64,000 nt of DNA from Micromonospora carbonacea (GTDB lineage Bacteria; Actinomycetota; Actinomycetes; Mycobacteriales; Micromonosporaceae). The stretch spans positions 248,001 to 312,000 of the forward strand of contig NZ_JACHMZ010000001.1 of NCBI RefSeq assembly GCF_014205165.1, written 5' to 3'. Shown piece after piece: positions 43,898-52,353 of the stretch (position 1 is the first letter of the stretch; each line of letters begins with the position of its first letter). The translations under genes were made by a program, and so were the position numbers. The notes under the pieces were generated by a model. It was given only the letters and a program-made list of their open reading frames with translations, made no database searches and was not told the DNA's origin.

Positions 43898-45112
43898 TCA
43901 CGCGTCCGTGGCGGAGGGGACGGCGAGGCGGGTGGGGGAGGCCCACACGCACCGGTCCACCGTTGGCTGGCGGATGGCCTTGACCAGGGCGTGCACCAGG
44001 ATCACCCGGTACAGCAGGTCGGCCAGCACGATCGTCGGCAGGAAGAGCAGCAGGCGGGGGCGGCGCAGCCGCCAGGCGGCGAGCGCGACCCAGAGCCCCT
44101 GGCCGGCGAGCAGGAGCAGCAGGCCCGTGCCGAGGCCCGGCCCGGCGGTGGCGAGCAGCCACAGCGTGAGCGGCGCGCCGAGCACGTAGAGCAGCCAGTG
44201 CGCCATGAGCAGCACGTACGCGTAGTCGAAGCGGGTGTTCCGGCGGCCGACGGAGTGCCCGATGATGCCCTGGAAGGTGCCCCACAGCCAGCGCAGGTTC
44301 TGCTTGTACCAGTCCCGGCCGTTCGTCGGGTCCTGCAACAGCGCGGTGGCGCGGGGGGCGTACACGACGCGGCCCAGGCCCCGGCGGTGCGTCTCCAGCA
44401 CCCAGTACGTGTCGTCGACGATGTACGGCGGCTGCTGCGGCAGCAGCACGTCGAGCAGCTCCGTGCGGTAGATCGAGTTCGAGCCGGAGATGCAGTTCAT
44501 GACGTTGAAGTGGCTCTGGATGCGGCGTACGACGGCCTGGTAGTTCCAGTAGCTGTAGGCGCGCTTGGCCAGCCACGGGTTCCACCGCCGCTCCGGCGGC
44601 CACCAGGTGACGTTGTGCCCGACGACGATCGCCACCCGCTCGGTGAGGTGCGCCAGCGCGGCGGTGACGAAGTCGGGCGCGACCAGCACGTCGTCGTCGA
44701 GGATGGCGACGGCCCGGTACGCCGTGCCGAGCCCGAACCGGACGTACCCGGCGTGCAGGGCGGCGGGCTTGCCGACGTTCTCCGTGAGCTCCAGCACCTC
44801 GGCGCCGGCCTCGGCGGCCTCCCGCGCGGTCGCGTCGGTGGAGGCGTCGGAGACCACGTAGACCCGGGCGCCGGTGGCGCGGGCGGCCCGCACCGCTCCG
44901 GCGATCGTCGCCGCCCCGTTCCGGCAGGCGATCATGATGGCCACCTCGTCGGGGGCGACCGGCCGGTACCGGGGGAACTCGGGGCGCTCGCCGTGCCGGG
45001 TGACCCGCTCGGGGCGGAGGAAGCCGTAGCCGAACGCGGCCACGAGGAGGAACAGAATGATCCCACCGAGAGTAATCGTGGAGATCAGGAGAGCTTCCCG
45101 CATGAGGCCCAT
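43898..45112 (-). CDS. Membrane GT2 family glycosyltransferase (processive type)
   Basis: A 404-aa enzyme with an N-terminal helix (about 10-28) and a GT-A domain: IMIACRNGAATIAGAVRAAR, VYVVSDAST, ILDDDVLV (DxD) and VDDTYWVLE. The QNLRWLWG motif of processive cellulose/hyaluronan-synthase-like enzymes follows, then three to four C-terminal helices. It probably makes or extends an extracellular or lipid-linked polysaccharide. ATG 45112 is the first in frame. A second ATG at 45103 is possible. It is operonic with the LPXTG micropeptide. Confidence 0.9.
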   Translation of the reverse strand: MGLMREALLISTITLGGIILFLLVAAFGYGFLRPERVTRHGERPEFPRYRPVAPDEVAIMIACRNGAATIAGAVRAARATGARVYVVSDASTDATAREAAEAGAEVLELTENVGKPAALHAGYVRFGLGTAYRAVAILDDDVLVAPDFVTAALAHLTERVAIVVGHNVTWWPPERRWNPWLAKRAYSYWNYQAVVRRIQSHFNVMNCISGSNSIYRTELLDVLLPQQPPYIVDDTYWVLETHRRGLGRVVYAPRATALLQDPTNGRDWYKQNLRWLWGTFQGIIGHSVGRRNTRFDYAYVLLMAHWLLYVLGAPLTLWLLATAGPGLGTGLLLLLAGQGLWVALAAWRLRRPRLLLFLPTIVLADLLYRVILVHALVKAIRQPTVDRCVWASPTRLAVPSATDA

Positions 45113-45305
45113 TTCGCAGGTGAGAGGGTATGCGAAGGCCGCTCACGTTGCGGCGCTGCGGTAACGCTACGTGTTCTTCCGGCGGTCGCCAAATGCCGGC
45201 CCGGGTTCTGGCCGTTCGGCCGACCCGCCGGCCCCGCCCGGTGGAGTCGCCGCCGGTCAGGGGCACGATGCGCCGCGCGCCGACCGGGCGTTCGGCCCCG
45301 CGTGA

Positions 45306-45311
45306 CACGAT
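45306..45311 (+). promoter_or_regulatory. Atypical leaderless -10 (CACGAT)
   Basis: CACGAT six bases before GTG 45318, identical to the box before 38677. Confidence 0.45.
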
Positions 45312-45317
45312 GAGCGG

Positions 45318-46172
45318 GTGAGTGGTGCTGCCCCCGCCGGATACGCCCCGCCGACCGGTCCCGGCGGAAACGGAGAGCCGACGCCGCCGGCCCGCCGGTC
45401 CCGTTGGCTGCTCGTGGCGACCGTGGGCTGGGCGGTGCTGCTCGGCGTACTCACCTGGGTCTCGGTCCGCGACGACGGGCCGACGGTCCGCGAGCAGCGC
45501 AGCCTGGCCCAGGCCGGGCCGGTGGTCGACCGCGCGGTGGGCGAGCTGGTCGCGGCGGCCGGCGACCGGGCCGTCGCGCTCACGCCGGCCCGGACGGAGC
45601 CCGGCTGCCGGGTGACCCCCCTGCTCGACGGCGCGACCCTGGAGCGCGGCGTGGAGATCCTCGACCCCGCCGCCGACCCGCGCGCGGTGCTCACCGAGCT
45701 CGCCGACCGGCTGCCGGCCGGCTGGGAGGCCGGGGTCCGGGTGACCGGCGACGGCCCCCGCCTGCGGGCCGACGCGGGGGAGTTCGTGCTGGTCGAGGGT
45801 CGCCCGGCCGGCGACGGCCGGCTCCGGCTGACCGTCCGCACCGGGTGCCGGCCCGTCGGCGACGGCTACCGCCCGCCCTCCGCGCAGGGCGGCCCGGAGG
45901 CCGACGCGCTCGCCGCCGCCCGGCGGGCGTTGTCCGCCCCCGCCGGCCCGGCCCCCGAGCTGCTCGCCGCGCCGTGCCCCGGCGGCGACCGCCAGGCCCG
46001 CACCGCCCGTGTCACCCTCGACCCCGTCCCGGCCGCGCCGGCCACCGCGCTCGCCCCGGCCGCCGGCCGCGCGGTCCTGTTCGACACCCCCGAGGGGTAC
46101 GCCTACCGTGCCGGCGGGGTCACGGTGGCCCTCTCCGGCGGCGACCTCACCGCCACCACGTCCTGCCGCTGA
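45318..46172 (+). CDS. Hypothetical membrane-anchored protein
   Basis: A 284-aa protein. A Pro/Gly-rich start is followed by one helix at about 30-50 (WLLVATVGWAVLLGVLTWVS) and an extracytoplasmic Ala/Arg-rich domain with five Cys (GCRVTP, TGCRPVG, APCPGGD and the C-terminal TTSCR among them). No family was recognised. It is convergent with the debranching-type gene and divergent from the GT2 gene. Confidence 0.75.
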   Translation: MSGAAPAGYAPPTGPGGNGEPTPPARRSRWLLVATVGWAVLLGVLTWVSVRDDGPTVREQRSLAQAGPVVDRAVGELVAAAGDRAVALTPARTEPGCRVTPLLDGATLERGVEILDPAADPRAVLTELADRLPAGWEAGVRVTGDGPRLRADAGEFVLVEGRPAGDGRLRLTVRTGCRPVGDGYRPPSAQGGPEADALAAARRALSAPAGPAPELLAAPCPGGDRQARTARVTLDPVPAAPATALAPAAGRAVLFDTPEGYAYRAGGVTVALSGGDLTATTSCR

Positions 46173-46200
46173 GCACCCGGGGCGGCAGGCCCGGCAGGGC

Positions 46201-48252
46201 TCAGCGGCGCACCGGGTCGCTCGCGGTGCGGCTGCGGCCCAGCGCGTCGACCAGCCCCCACCGGCCGGGGATGTCGAGCAGCTCCACCCGGCCCATGCCC
46301 TCCGGCACCGCCGGATCGATGATCAGGTGCTCGCCCTGCGGCTCCAGGCCGAGCATCACCCGCAGCAGCAGCAGCGGGGTGCCGGCCGACCACGCCTGCG
46401 GGCTGCATGCGGTCGGATACTCCACCGGATAGTCGGTGAGGTCCCGCTCGTAGCCGGCGAACGCCTCCGGCAGCCGCCCGCCGAAGTGCCGGGACGCGGA
46501 GAAGATCCCCTCGCAGATCCGGCCGGCCTCCTCGCGGAAGCCGTACCGCCACAGGCCCCACGCGATGATCGAGTTGTCGAACGGCCACACCGTGCCGACG
46601 TGGTAGCCGATCGGGTTGTAGCGGCCCTGGTCGTCGGCGAGCGTACGCACGCCCCAGCCGGAGAACAGCCGGGGCCCGAGCAGGTGCGCGGCGACCGGCC
46701 CGGCCTTGTCGGCGTCGACGATCCCGCTCCACAGCAGGTGGCCGATGTTCGACGACAGGGCGTCGACGGGCTGCCCGTCCTGGTCCAGCGCCAGCGCGTA
46801 GAACTCGCGGTCGGGCAGCCAGAAGTCCCGGTTGAACCGCTCCTTCAGCTCCGCCGCCTCCCGCTCCAGCCGCTCCGCGTACGCGGGATCGTGCCAGACC
46901 TCGCGGGCCAGCCGCGCCCCGCGCAGCTTCGCGTCGTACGCGTACCCCTGGGTCTCGCAGGTGGCTCGGGGGAAGCCCGGCAGCCGGCCGTCGGCGTAGG
47001 AGATCGCGTCCCAGGAGTCCTTCCAGCACTGGTTCGCCAACCCCGTCGCCGGGTTGCGGGTCCGGTACCAGACGTACCCGGTGCCCAGCAGGTCGCCGTA
47101 CGTGTCGATCCACTCCAGCGCGCCCCGGGCCGCGGCCTCCAACTGCCGCACCAGCCCGGTGTCGCCCGTCCACCGCTCGTACTCGTCGAGCAGGATCACG
47201 AACAGGGGCGTCGAGTCGGCGGCGCCGTAGTACGGCGAGTGCGGCTGCTCCTCGAACCCGGCCGTCTCGCCGTACCGCAGCTCGTGCAGGATCTTGCCGG
47301 GCTCCTCGTCGCGGAAGTCGTCGATCCGGAACCCCTGGAGACCGGCCAGCATGGTGATCGTCGGCGGCACCACGTCCGGCAGGAACGGCAGCACCTGGAG
47401 CGAGGTGAAGATGCTGTCCCGACCGAACAGGGTCATGAACCAGGGCAGCCCGGCGGCCATCAGCCGCACCCCGAGGGCGATCGACTCGTAGCGCAGGGCC
47501 GCCAGGTCGTTCAGGCTCCGCAGGTACGCCCCGGCCAGCGGCTCGCAGTCGCAGCCGAGCTTCGGTGCCCGCGCGATGACCTCCTCGTGTTCGGTCTGGA
47601 TGTCGGCGATGGACCGGTGCGCGCCGAGCGGCAGGCTGTCCCGGACGTCCTCGCCCCGGGCCCCGTAGATCACCGTCTGGACGTCGAGCCGGGTGGTCCA
47701 CTCCCCGTGCGGCTCGACGCGCACCCGGAACGTCATCCCCGTCGGGTCGACGGTCGCCGTGGCGCTGCTGACCACCACGGTCTCCCGGTGGAAACCCTCG
47801 CGCCGGTAGGTGAACCGCAGCTCGTCCTCCCCCGGGGCGGCGGTGGCCCGGCCCGTCTTGCGCCGGGTCTGCTTGATCTCGAACAGGTCGGCGAAGTCGG
47901 CCCCCATGTCGACCCGGACGACGAACACGACCTCGCGCCCGGAGTGGTTGAGGACGGTCAGCTCCTCGGCGAAGCTGCCGCCGATGGACCGGCTGCGGAT
48001 CACCGACACCTTCGCGTCCAGGTAGTGCGAGGGCGCGCCGGGCACCAGGAAGAACCGGGTGCGGTACGAGAACGCGTCGTCGACGGAGAGCGGATGCAGC
48101 CGCTCCCCGTCGACGGTCAGCACCCAGGTCGACAGGAACCGCGTGTCGAAGGAGAACAACCCGGTCGGGAAGTCCTGCGCCGGCTCGATGTCGCCCCGCC
48201 GGTCGCTGACCAAGAAGGTGTTGCCGTCGAGGATGCTGACCTGCCCCCTCAC
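46201..48252 (-). CDS. Glycogen-debranching-type enzyme (amylo-alpha-1,6-glucosidase-like)
   Basis: A 683-aa protein. The N-terminal domain (about 1-220; ILDGNTFLVSDRRGDIEPAQ) matches the GDE N-terminal bis domain. An (alpha/alpha)6 glycoside hydrolase barrel follows: LPWFMTLFGRDSIFTSLQVL, YYGAADSTPLFVILLDEYER, GRYNPIGYHVGTVWPFDNSI and a C-terminal cap. It acts on alpha-1,6 branches or a related oligosaccharide. The substrate is not fixed. GTG 48252 follows GAGGAA and starts 10 bp after the SCP2 stop, so the two are one operon. Confidence 0.88.
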   Translation of the reverse strand: MRGQVSILDGNTFLVSDRRGDIEPAQDFPTGLFSFDTRFLSTWVLTVDGERLHPLSVDDAFSYRTRFFLVPGAPSHYLDAKVSVIRSRSIGGSFAEELTVLNHSGREVVFVVRVDMGADFADLFEIKQTRRKTGRATAAPGEDELRFTYRREGFHRETVVVSSATATVDPTGMTFRVRVEPHGEWTTRLDVQTVIYGARGEDVRDSLPLGAHRSIADIQTEHEEVIARAPKLGCDCEPLAGAYLRSLNDLAALRYESIALGVRLMAAGLPWFMTLFGRDSIFTSLQVLPFLPDVVPPTITMLAGLQGFRIDDFRDEEPGKILHELRYGETAGFEEQPHSPYYGAADSTPLFVILLDEYERWTGDTGLVRQLEAAARGALEWIDTYGDLLGTGYVWYRTRNPATGLANQCWKDSWDAISYADGRLPGFPRATCETQGYAYDAKLRGARLAREVWHDPAYAERLEREAAELKERFNRDFWLPDREFYALALDQDGQPVDALSSNIGHLLWSGIVDADKAGPVAAHLLGPRLFSGWGVRTLADDQGRYNPIGYHVGTVWPFDNSIIAWGLWRYGFREEAGRICEGIFSASRHFGGRLPEAFAGYERDLTDYPVEYPTACSPQAWSAGTPLLLLRVMLGLEPQGEHLIIDPAVPEGMGRVELLDIPGRWGLVDALGRSRTASDPVRR

Positions 48253-48262
48253 GCCGGCTTCC

Positions 48263-48655
48263 TCACCCCGGCCGCCCGGTCTGCTCCCGGGCCACCGCCC
48301 GGGGATCCCGGGTGCCCGGCCGCTGCGGGAAGAACCGCCGGAAGGCGAGGTAGAGCACCACGTCGCCGGCGAGCGTGCTCTCGTTGCGCAGCATCGACGA
48401 GATGCCGTGCGCCCGGCCCGTGACGAGCCGGTCGAAGAGGTCGGCGCTGCCGAACCAGTAGGCGTCCGCCGGCCCGGTCTCCCGGGTGACCCGGGCCGAG
48501 CCGGGGGCCATCTCGACCCGCCAGTGCTCGCTGTGGTCGCCGGTGGTGAGCCGGAGCTGGAGCGTGCCCCGCACCGGGCCGCGCAGGACGGCGGGGGCGC
48601 GCGCCGGCAGCGACGCGAAGAACCGCTCCGTCGCCTCGGTCGTCTCCCCGGTCAC
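48263..48655 (-). CDS. SCP2-fold sterol/lipid-binding-like protein
   Basis: A 130-aa protein with an SCP2-like fold: GTLQLRLTTGDHSEHWRVEM, ADAYWFGSADLFDRLVTGRA and NESTLAGDVVLYLAFRRFF. Such domains bind lipids or serve as co-factors of enzymes. Coupling to the debranching-type gene is conserved only by position here. GTG 48655 is set by TACGAT seven bases upstream. Confidence 0.8.
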   Translation of the reverse strand: MTGETTEATERFFASLPARAPAVLRGPVRGTLQLRLTTGDHSEHWRVEMAPGSARVTRETGPADAYWFGSADLFDRLVTGRAHGISSMLRNESTLAGDVVLYLAFRRFFPQRPGTRDPRAVAREQTGRPG

Positions 48656-48662
48656 AGGGGAG

Positions 48663-48668
48663 ATCGTA
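48663..48668 (-). promoter_or_regulatory. Leaderless -10 of the SCP2 operon
   Basis: TACGAT on the minus strand, seven bases before GTG 48655. Confidence 0.65.
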
Positions 48669-48704
48669 GGCAGCGCAGGGGACGAACCGGGTGGTTATCG
48701 ACAC

Positions 48705-49067
48705 TCAGTAGACGAGTGCCCGCGCACCCTCGGCCATCGCCTCCTCGACGAAGACCGCCGCCCCGGCGATCCGCACCCCGGGCAGCACGTCGCCGGGGCC
48801 GATGTCCCGCCGGGCCGCGCACTGGGTGCAGGCGGTCACCCGGCCCGTCGTCAGGATCACGTGCAGCAGCTCGCCCAGCGGCGCGGAGTGCGGCAGCTCG
48901 AACTGCTGCGCCCGCCCCGGCAGCGCGAACCAGGTCGATTCCCCGGTCAGCCAGAGCGACACGTCCACCCCGGCGGCGGCGGCCGTGGCGGCGACGGTGA
49001 AGGCCTGGGCGCACCGCTCCGGGGCGTCGGCCCCGGCGGTCGCCTTGACGACGAGAGAGCGGGCCAT
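48705..49067 (-). CDS. DsrE-family sulfur-carrier-like protein
   Basis: A 120-aa alpha/beta protein starting MARSLVVKATAGADAPERCA, with GVDVSLWLTGESTWFAL and TACTQCAARR, which carries two Cys where DsrE/TusD proteins hold sulfur, and ending FVEEAMAEGARALVY. It may relay sulfane sulfur, by family. ATG 49067 is chosen over 49079 because TATGCT lies seven bases upstream of it. Confidence 0.85.
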   Translation of the reverse strand: MARSLVVKATAGADAPERCAQAFTVAATAAAAGVDVSLWLTGESTWFALPGRAQQFELPHSAPLGELLHVILTTGRVTACTQCAARRDIGPGDVLPGVRIAGAAVFVEEAMAEGARALVY

Positions 49068-49074
49068 GGGGCCC

Positions 49075-49080
49075 AGCATA
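49075..49080 (-). promoter_or_regulatory. Leaderless -10 of the DsrE gene
   Basis: TATGCT on the minus strand, seven bases before ATG 49067. It shares bases 49079-49080 with the -10 of the divergent micropeptide gene. Confidence 0.7.
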
Positions 49081-49084
49081 GGAT
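49079..49084 (+). promoter_or_regulatory. Leaderless -10 of the 34-aa gene
   Basis: TAGGAT seven bases before ATG 49092, overlapping the opposite -10 by two bases. Confidence 0.65.
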
Positions 49085-49091
49085 GGCCGGG

Positions 49092-49196
49092 ATGGTTACC
49101 GAGATCGGGTTCGTCAGCCTGCTGGTCGCCGGCCTGGGCGCGCTCGCCGGTGGCCTGGTCTACGCTGCCGTGCGCATTTCGAGAGGACGTTGGTGA
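49092..49196 (+). CDS. 34-aa membrane micropeptide
   Basis: MVTEIGFVSLLVAGLGALAG, GLVYAAV, then a basic end RISRGRW: a single membrane helix with a positive inside tail. A leaderless -10 sets ATG 49092; ATG 49083 is in frame but lies in the -10. The nitrobindin-like gene starts 4 bases after its stop, so the micropeptide probably serves as the first cistron. Too short for family assignment. Confidence 0.6.
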   Translation: MVTEIGFVSLLVAGLGALAGGLVYAAVRISRGRW

Positions 49197-49200
49197 CCTG

Positions 49201-49794
49201 GTGAGCGACGAGAACCCCCTCCAGCCGCCGTGGCTGAACGCGCCCCCGGTCGACCCGTACCCGTACGAGGAGAGTCACGACCTGCGCGTCGGCCCGAAGC
49301 TCCACCCGACGCTGGACGGCCTGCTGCCGTACGTCGGGGTGTGGCGCGGCCGGGGCCGGGGCGGCTACCCGACGATCGAGGACTTCGACTTCGCCCAGGA
49401 GATCCGGATCAGCCACGACGGCCGGCCGTTCCTGCACTACGAGTCGCGGGCGTGGATCCTCGACGAGCAGAGCCGGCCGGTGCGCGCCGGCGGCCGGGAG
49501 ATCGGCTGGTGGCGTCCGGTGCTCGACGGCGACGGCCGGGCAACCGACGAGCTGGAGGCCCTCATGTCGGTGCCGACGGGCGTGATGGAGCTGCACATCG
49601 GCAAGCGCAAGGGCACCCAGGTCGAGTTCGTCACCGACGCCGTGGTGCGCACCGCCACGGCCAAGGAGGTCACCGCCGGCCACCGCCTCTTCGGCATCGT
49701 CGAGGGCGCCCTGCTCTACGCGCAGGACATGGCCGCCGTGGGCCACTCCCTGACCCCGCACCTCTCGGCCCGCCTGATCCGCGTCGCCGGCTGA
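49201..49794 (+). CDS. Nitrobindin / FABP-like (THAP4) heme-binding protein
   Basis: A 197-aa beta-barrel protein with LLPYVGVWRGRGRGGYPTIE (the GxWxGxG signature) and EIRISHDGRPFLHYESRAWI, the later GHRLFGIVEGALLYAQDMA and a final HLSARLIRV. Bacterial nitrobindins bind ferric heme and react with peroxynitrite. The proximal His was not assigned by eye. GTG 49201 lacks its own promoter. Translation is probably coupled to the micropeptide. Confidence 0.85.
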   Translation: MSDENPLQPPWLNAPPVDPYPYEESHDLRVGPKLHPTLDGLLPYVGVWRGRGRGGYPTIEDFDFAQEIRISHDGRPFLHYESRAWILDEQSRPVRAGGREIGWWRPVLDGDGRATDELEALMSVPTGVMELHIGKRKGTQVEFVTDAVVRTATAKEVTAGHRLFGIVEGALLYAQDMAAVGHSLTPHLSARLIRVAG

Positions 49795-49831
49795 CCCGCG
49801 CTGCCGGCCCGGCCCTCGCCGCCCCGCGTCC

Positions 49832-50713
49832 TCAGCGGGGGTGGGCCAGCAGGGCCTGGGCGGCGTCGGTGTGCGCCGAGCGCGGCAGGCGCACCCCGTC
49901 CAGGGTGTGCACCGGGGCCAGCCCGCGCAGGGACGACGTGAGCCACACCCCGTCGGCGGCGCGCAGCCCCGCCGGGGTGACCATGCGCTCCTCGGCGGTC
50001 AGGCCCAGCTCGGCGGCGTGCCCCAGCAGCCAGGCGGCGGTCACCCCGGGCAGGATGCCGGTGGCGTCGGCCGGCACCGTGCACAGGGCGCGCCCGGCCA
50101 CCCAGACGACGTTCGCGGTCGGCCCCTCCAGGGCGTAGCCGTCGGTGGAGACCCACAGCGCGTCGTCCACGCCGTGCCCGGCGACCCACCGGCGGGCGGC
50201 GGCGCTCACCGCGTACGACGTCGACTTGACGCCGACCGGCAGCCAGCCCAGGGCGGGGCGGGCGGTGGCGGCCACGCCCAGCGGCAGGGTCGCCACCGAG
50301 ATCCCGCCGCGCCGGGCCTGCCGGGCGGCGACCGGCAGCCCGGCGAGCGTGGCGTGCGCCGACGGCGGCCCGCCGCCCTCCGGCCCCCGGGTGCAGACCA
50401 GGCGCAGCGCGCCCTCCGCGTCGACCGGCCAGCCCGCGCAGACCTCCTCCAGCAGCCCGGCCAGCACCCCGGCCGGGGGCAGCGGCAGGCCGATCCGGGC
50501 GGCCCCCCGGGCCAGCCGGGCCAGGTGCTCGTCGCGCAGCCACGGCCGGCCGCCGCGCACGTGCATGGTCTCGAAGAGCCCGTCGCCCTGGAGCGCGCCC
50601 AGGTCGTCGCCGCGCAGCACCGGCGCGCCGGCCGGCACGACGCCCCGCCCCAGCACCGCGACCCGCACGTCCGCCCCGCCGCCCGTCGCCGCCCCGCCCG
50701 CCACCTCCGCCAC
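49832..50713 (-). CDS. pabC: Aminotransferase class IV, PabC-like (aminodeoxychorismate lyase)
   Basis: A 293-aa fold-type IV PLP enzyme. GDGLFETMHV starts the small domain, Lys in LPVGVKSTSYAVS binds PLP, and Glu in YALEGPTANVVW contacts the ring. GILPGVTAAWLLGHA is the cofactor phosphate loop. The pattern fits 4-amino-4-deoxychorismate lyase (p-aminobenzoate and folate), but a D-amino or branched-chain aminotransferase cannot be excluded. The next downstream folate-related gene is ygfZ on the other strand. TAGGCT eight bases before GTG 50713. Confidence 0.85.
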   Translation of the reverse strand: MAEVAGGAATGGGADVRVAVLGRGVVPAGAPVLRGDDLGALQGDGLFETMHVRGGRPWLRDEHLARLARGAARIGLPLPPAGVLAGLLEEVCAGWPVDAEGALRLVCTRGPEGGGPPSAHATLAGLPVAARQARRGGISVATLPLGVAATARPALGWLPVGVKSTSYAVSAAARRWVAGHGVDDALWVSTDGYALEGPTANVVWVAGRALCTVPADATGILPGVTAAWLLGHAAELGLTAEERMVTPAGLRAADGVWLTSSLRGLAPVHTLDGVRLPRSAHTDAAQALLAHPR

Positions 50714-50721
50714 GACCGGTG

Positions 50722-50727
50722 AGCCTA
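50722..50727 (-). promoter_or_regulatory. Leaderless -10 of the pabC-like gene
   Basis: TAGGCT on the minus strand, eight bases before GTG 50713. Confidence 0.6.
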
Positions 50728-50770
50728 GTCGCGTACCCCCGTGGCGGCCGGCGCGTCGCGGCGGCCGAAC

Positions 50771-50776
50771 TATGAT
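50771..50776 (+). promoter_or_regulatory. Leaderless -10 of the Fur-ygfZ operon
   Basis: TATGAT six bases before GTG 50783. Confidence 0.7.
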
Positions 50777-50782
50777 CGGACG

Positions 50783-51250
50783 GTGTCCGAGTCATCCCTC
50801 GCGGAAGTGCTCCGCGCCCGTGGGCTGCGGCTGACGGCGCAGCGGCAGCTGATCCTCCAGGCGGTGCTGGATCTCGGGCACGCCACACCGGAGCAGGTGC
50901 ACACCGCCGTGCGCGAGGTCGCCGCCGGGGTCAACATCACCACCATCTACCGCACGCTGGAGCTGCTGGAACGCCTCGGCCTGGTGACCCACACCCACCT
51001 GTCGCACGGCTCGCCCACCTACCACGCGGCCGGCGAGCACCAGCACGTCCACCTGGTCTGCCGCGAGTGCGGCGCGATCGACGAGATCGACCCGGAGCTG
51101 CTCGGGCCGCTGGCCGACCGGCTGGTCGCCGAGCGCGGGTTCCGGGTGGACATCGGGCACGTGGCGCTGTTCGGCGTCTGCGGCCGGTGTGGGGAGGAGC
51201 CCGCGGGCGAAGGCGTTCCGGGCCGGGGCGAGGACGGGGAGCAGCAATGA
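50783..51250 (+). CDS. Fur-family metalloregulator (FurB/Zur-like)
   Basis: A 155-aa regulator. A winged-helix domain (RLTAQRQLILQAVLDLGHAT, NITTIYRTLELLERLGLVTH) is followed by the metal-binding half: HQHVHLVCREC and CGRCGEEP give two CxxC zinc knuckles, and EHQHVH with GHVALFG gives regulatory His. This suggests a Zur- or Fur-type sensor, and the metal cannot be fixed by eye. The stop overlaps the ygfZ start (ATGA), linking the two genes. Confidence 0.92.
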   Translation: MSESSLAEVLRARGLRLTAQRQLILQAVLDLGHATPEQVHTAVREVAAGVNITTIYRTLELLERLGLVTHTHLSHGSPTYHAAGEHQHVHLVCRECGAIDEIDPELLGPLADRLVAERGFRVDIGHVALFGVCGRCGEEPAGEGVPGRGEDGEQQ

Positions 51251-52353
51251 TCGACATCGCAGGCGCGGTGGCCACCGACGCCATCGACGAGGAGACCCGG
51301 GACCAGCCGGAGCCGGCGCACCGGGCGGCCGGGGTGCGGCCCGTCGCCGCCCACTACGGCGACCCGCTGCGGGAGCAGCGCGTCCTCGACACCGCCGTCG
51401 GCCTCGTCGACCGGTCACACCGGGGCGTCGTCGCCGTGCCCGGCGAGGAGCGCATCGGCTGGCTGCACACCCTCACCACCCAGCACCTCGCCGCCCTGGC
51501 CCCGGGCGAGGGCACCGAGCTGCTGGTGCTCTCCCCACACGGCCACGTCGAGCAGCACGCCATGGTCGCCGAGGACGGCGACACCACCTGGCTCGACACC
51601 GAGCCCGGGGCCACCGGGGGCCTGCTGACGTACCTGGAGAAGATGCGGTTCTTCAGCAAGGTCGAGCCGCGCGACGCCACCGCCGAGCACGCCCTGCTCT
51701 CGCTGGTCGGCCCCGAGGCGACCGGGGCGCTCGCCACGCTGGGCGTGACCGGGCTGGCCGCGCCCGACGCCGTCGCGGTGCCCGGCCCGAAGTTCCGCGC
51801 CGGCGAACTGCCGCCCCGCCCCACCGTCCGCTACGCTGTCGCGCCGCTGCCCGGCGGCGGGTGGGCCCGCCGGGGCCCGCTGGGCGTGGACCTGCTGGTG
51901 CCCCGGCCCGCCATGGACCGGGTCGTCGCCGAGCTGCGCGCGGCCGGGGTGCCGCCGGTGGGGCTGTGGGCGTACGAGGCGATCCGGGTGGCCGCCCGGC
52001 GGGCCCGGGTCGGGGTGGACACCGACCACCGGACCATCCCGGCCGAGGTGGACCTGATCGCCCCGGCGGTGCACCTGGACAAGGGCTGCTACCGGGGCCA
52101 GGAGACGGTGGCCCGGGTGCACAACATGGGTCGGCCGCCGCGTCGCCTCGTCCTGCTGCACCTGGACGGGGTGACCACCGACCGGCTGCCGGCGGCCGGC
52201 ACGCCGGTGACCCTCGACGGCCGGGCGGTCGGCTTCGTCGGCACGGCGGTGCTGCACCACGAGCTGGGCCAGGTCGCGCTGGCGGTGCTGAAGCGCAACG
52301 TCCCCGACGACGCCCGCCTGCTGGTCGGCGAGTCGGCCGCCGCCATCGAGTAA
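51247..52353 (+). CDS. ygfZ: Folate-binding YgfZ/GcvT-like protein
   Basis: A 368-aa protein with the aminomethyltransferase-type tripartite fold and the YgfZ signature KGCYRGQET. It starts VRPVAAHYGDPLREQRVLDT and has AVGLVDRSHRGVVAVPGEER. YgfZ uses tetrahydrofolate in making or repairing Fe-S enzymes. Its coupling with a Fur-type regulator fits a role in metal or Fe-S homeostasis. The TAA stop is part of repeat R7. Confidence 0.93.
   Translation: MIDIAGAVATDAIDEETRDQPEPAHRAAGVRPVAAHYGDPLREQRVLDTAVGLVDRSHRGVVAVPGEERIGWLHTLTTQHLAALAPGEGTELLVLSPHGHVEQHAMVAEDGDTTWLDTEPGATGGLLTYLEKMRFFSKVEPRDATAEHALLSLVGPEATGALATLGVTGLAAPDAVAVPGPKFRAGELPPRPTVRYAVAPLPGGGWARRGPLGVDLLVPRPAMDRVVAELRAAGVPPVGLWAYEAIRVAARRARVGVDTDHRTIPAEVDLIAPAVHLDKGCYRGQETVARVHNMGRPPRRLVLLHLDGVTTDRLPAAGTPVTLDGRAVGFVGTAVLHHELGQVALAVLKRNVPDDARLLVGESAAAIE

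Noticed and set aside
43746..45308. A single 520-aa LPXTG protein across the GT2 gene
   Set aside because: The frame is antiphase to the GT2 gene, which has all catalytic motifs. Only the last 46 residues have an RBS and a recognisable LPXTG signal.
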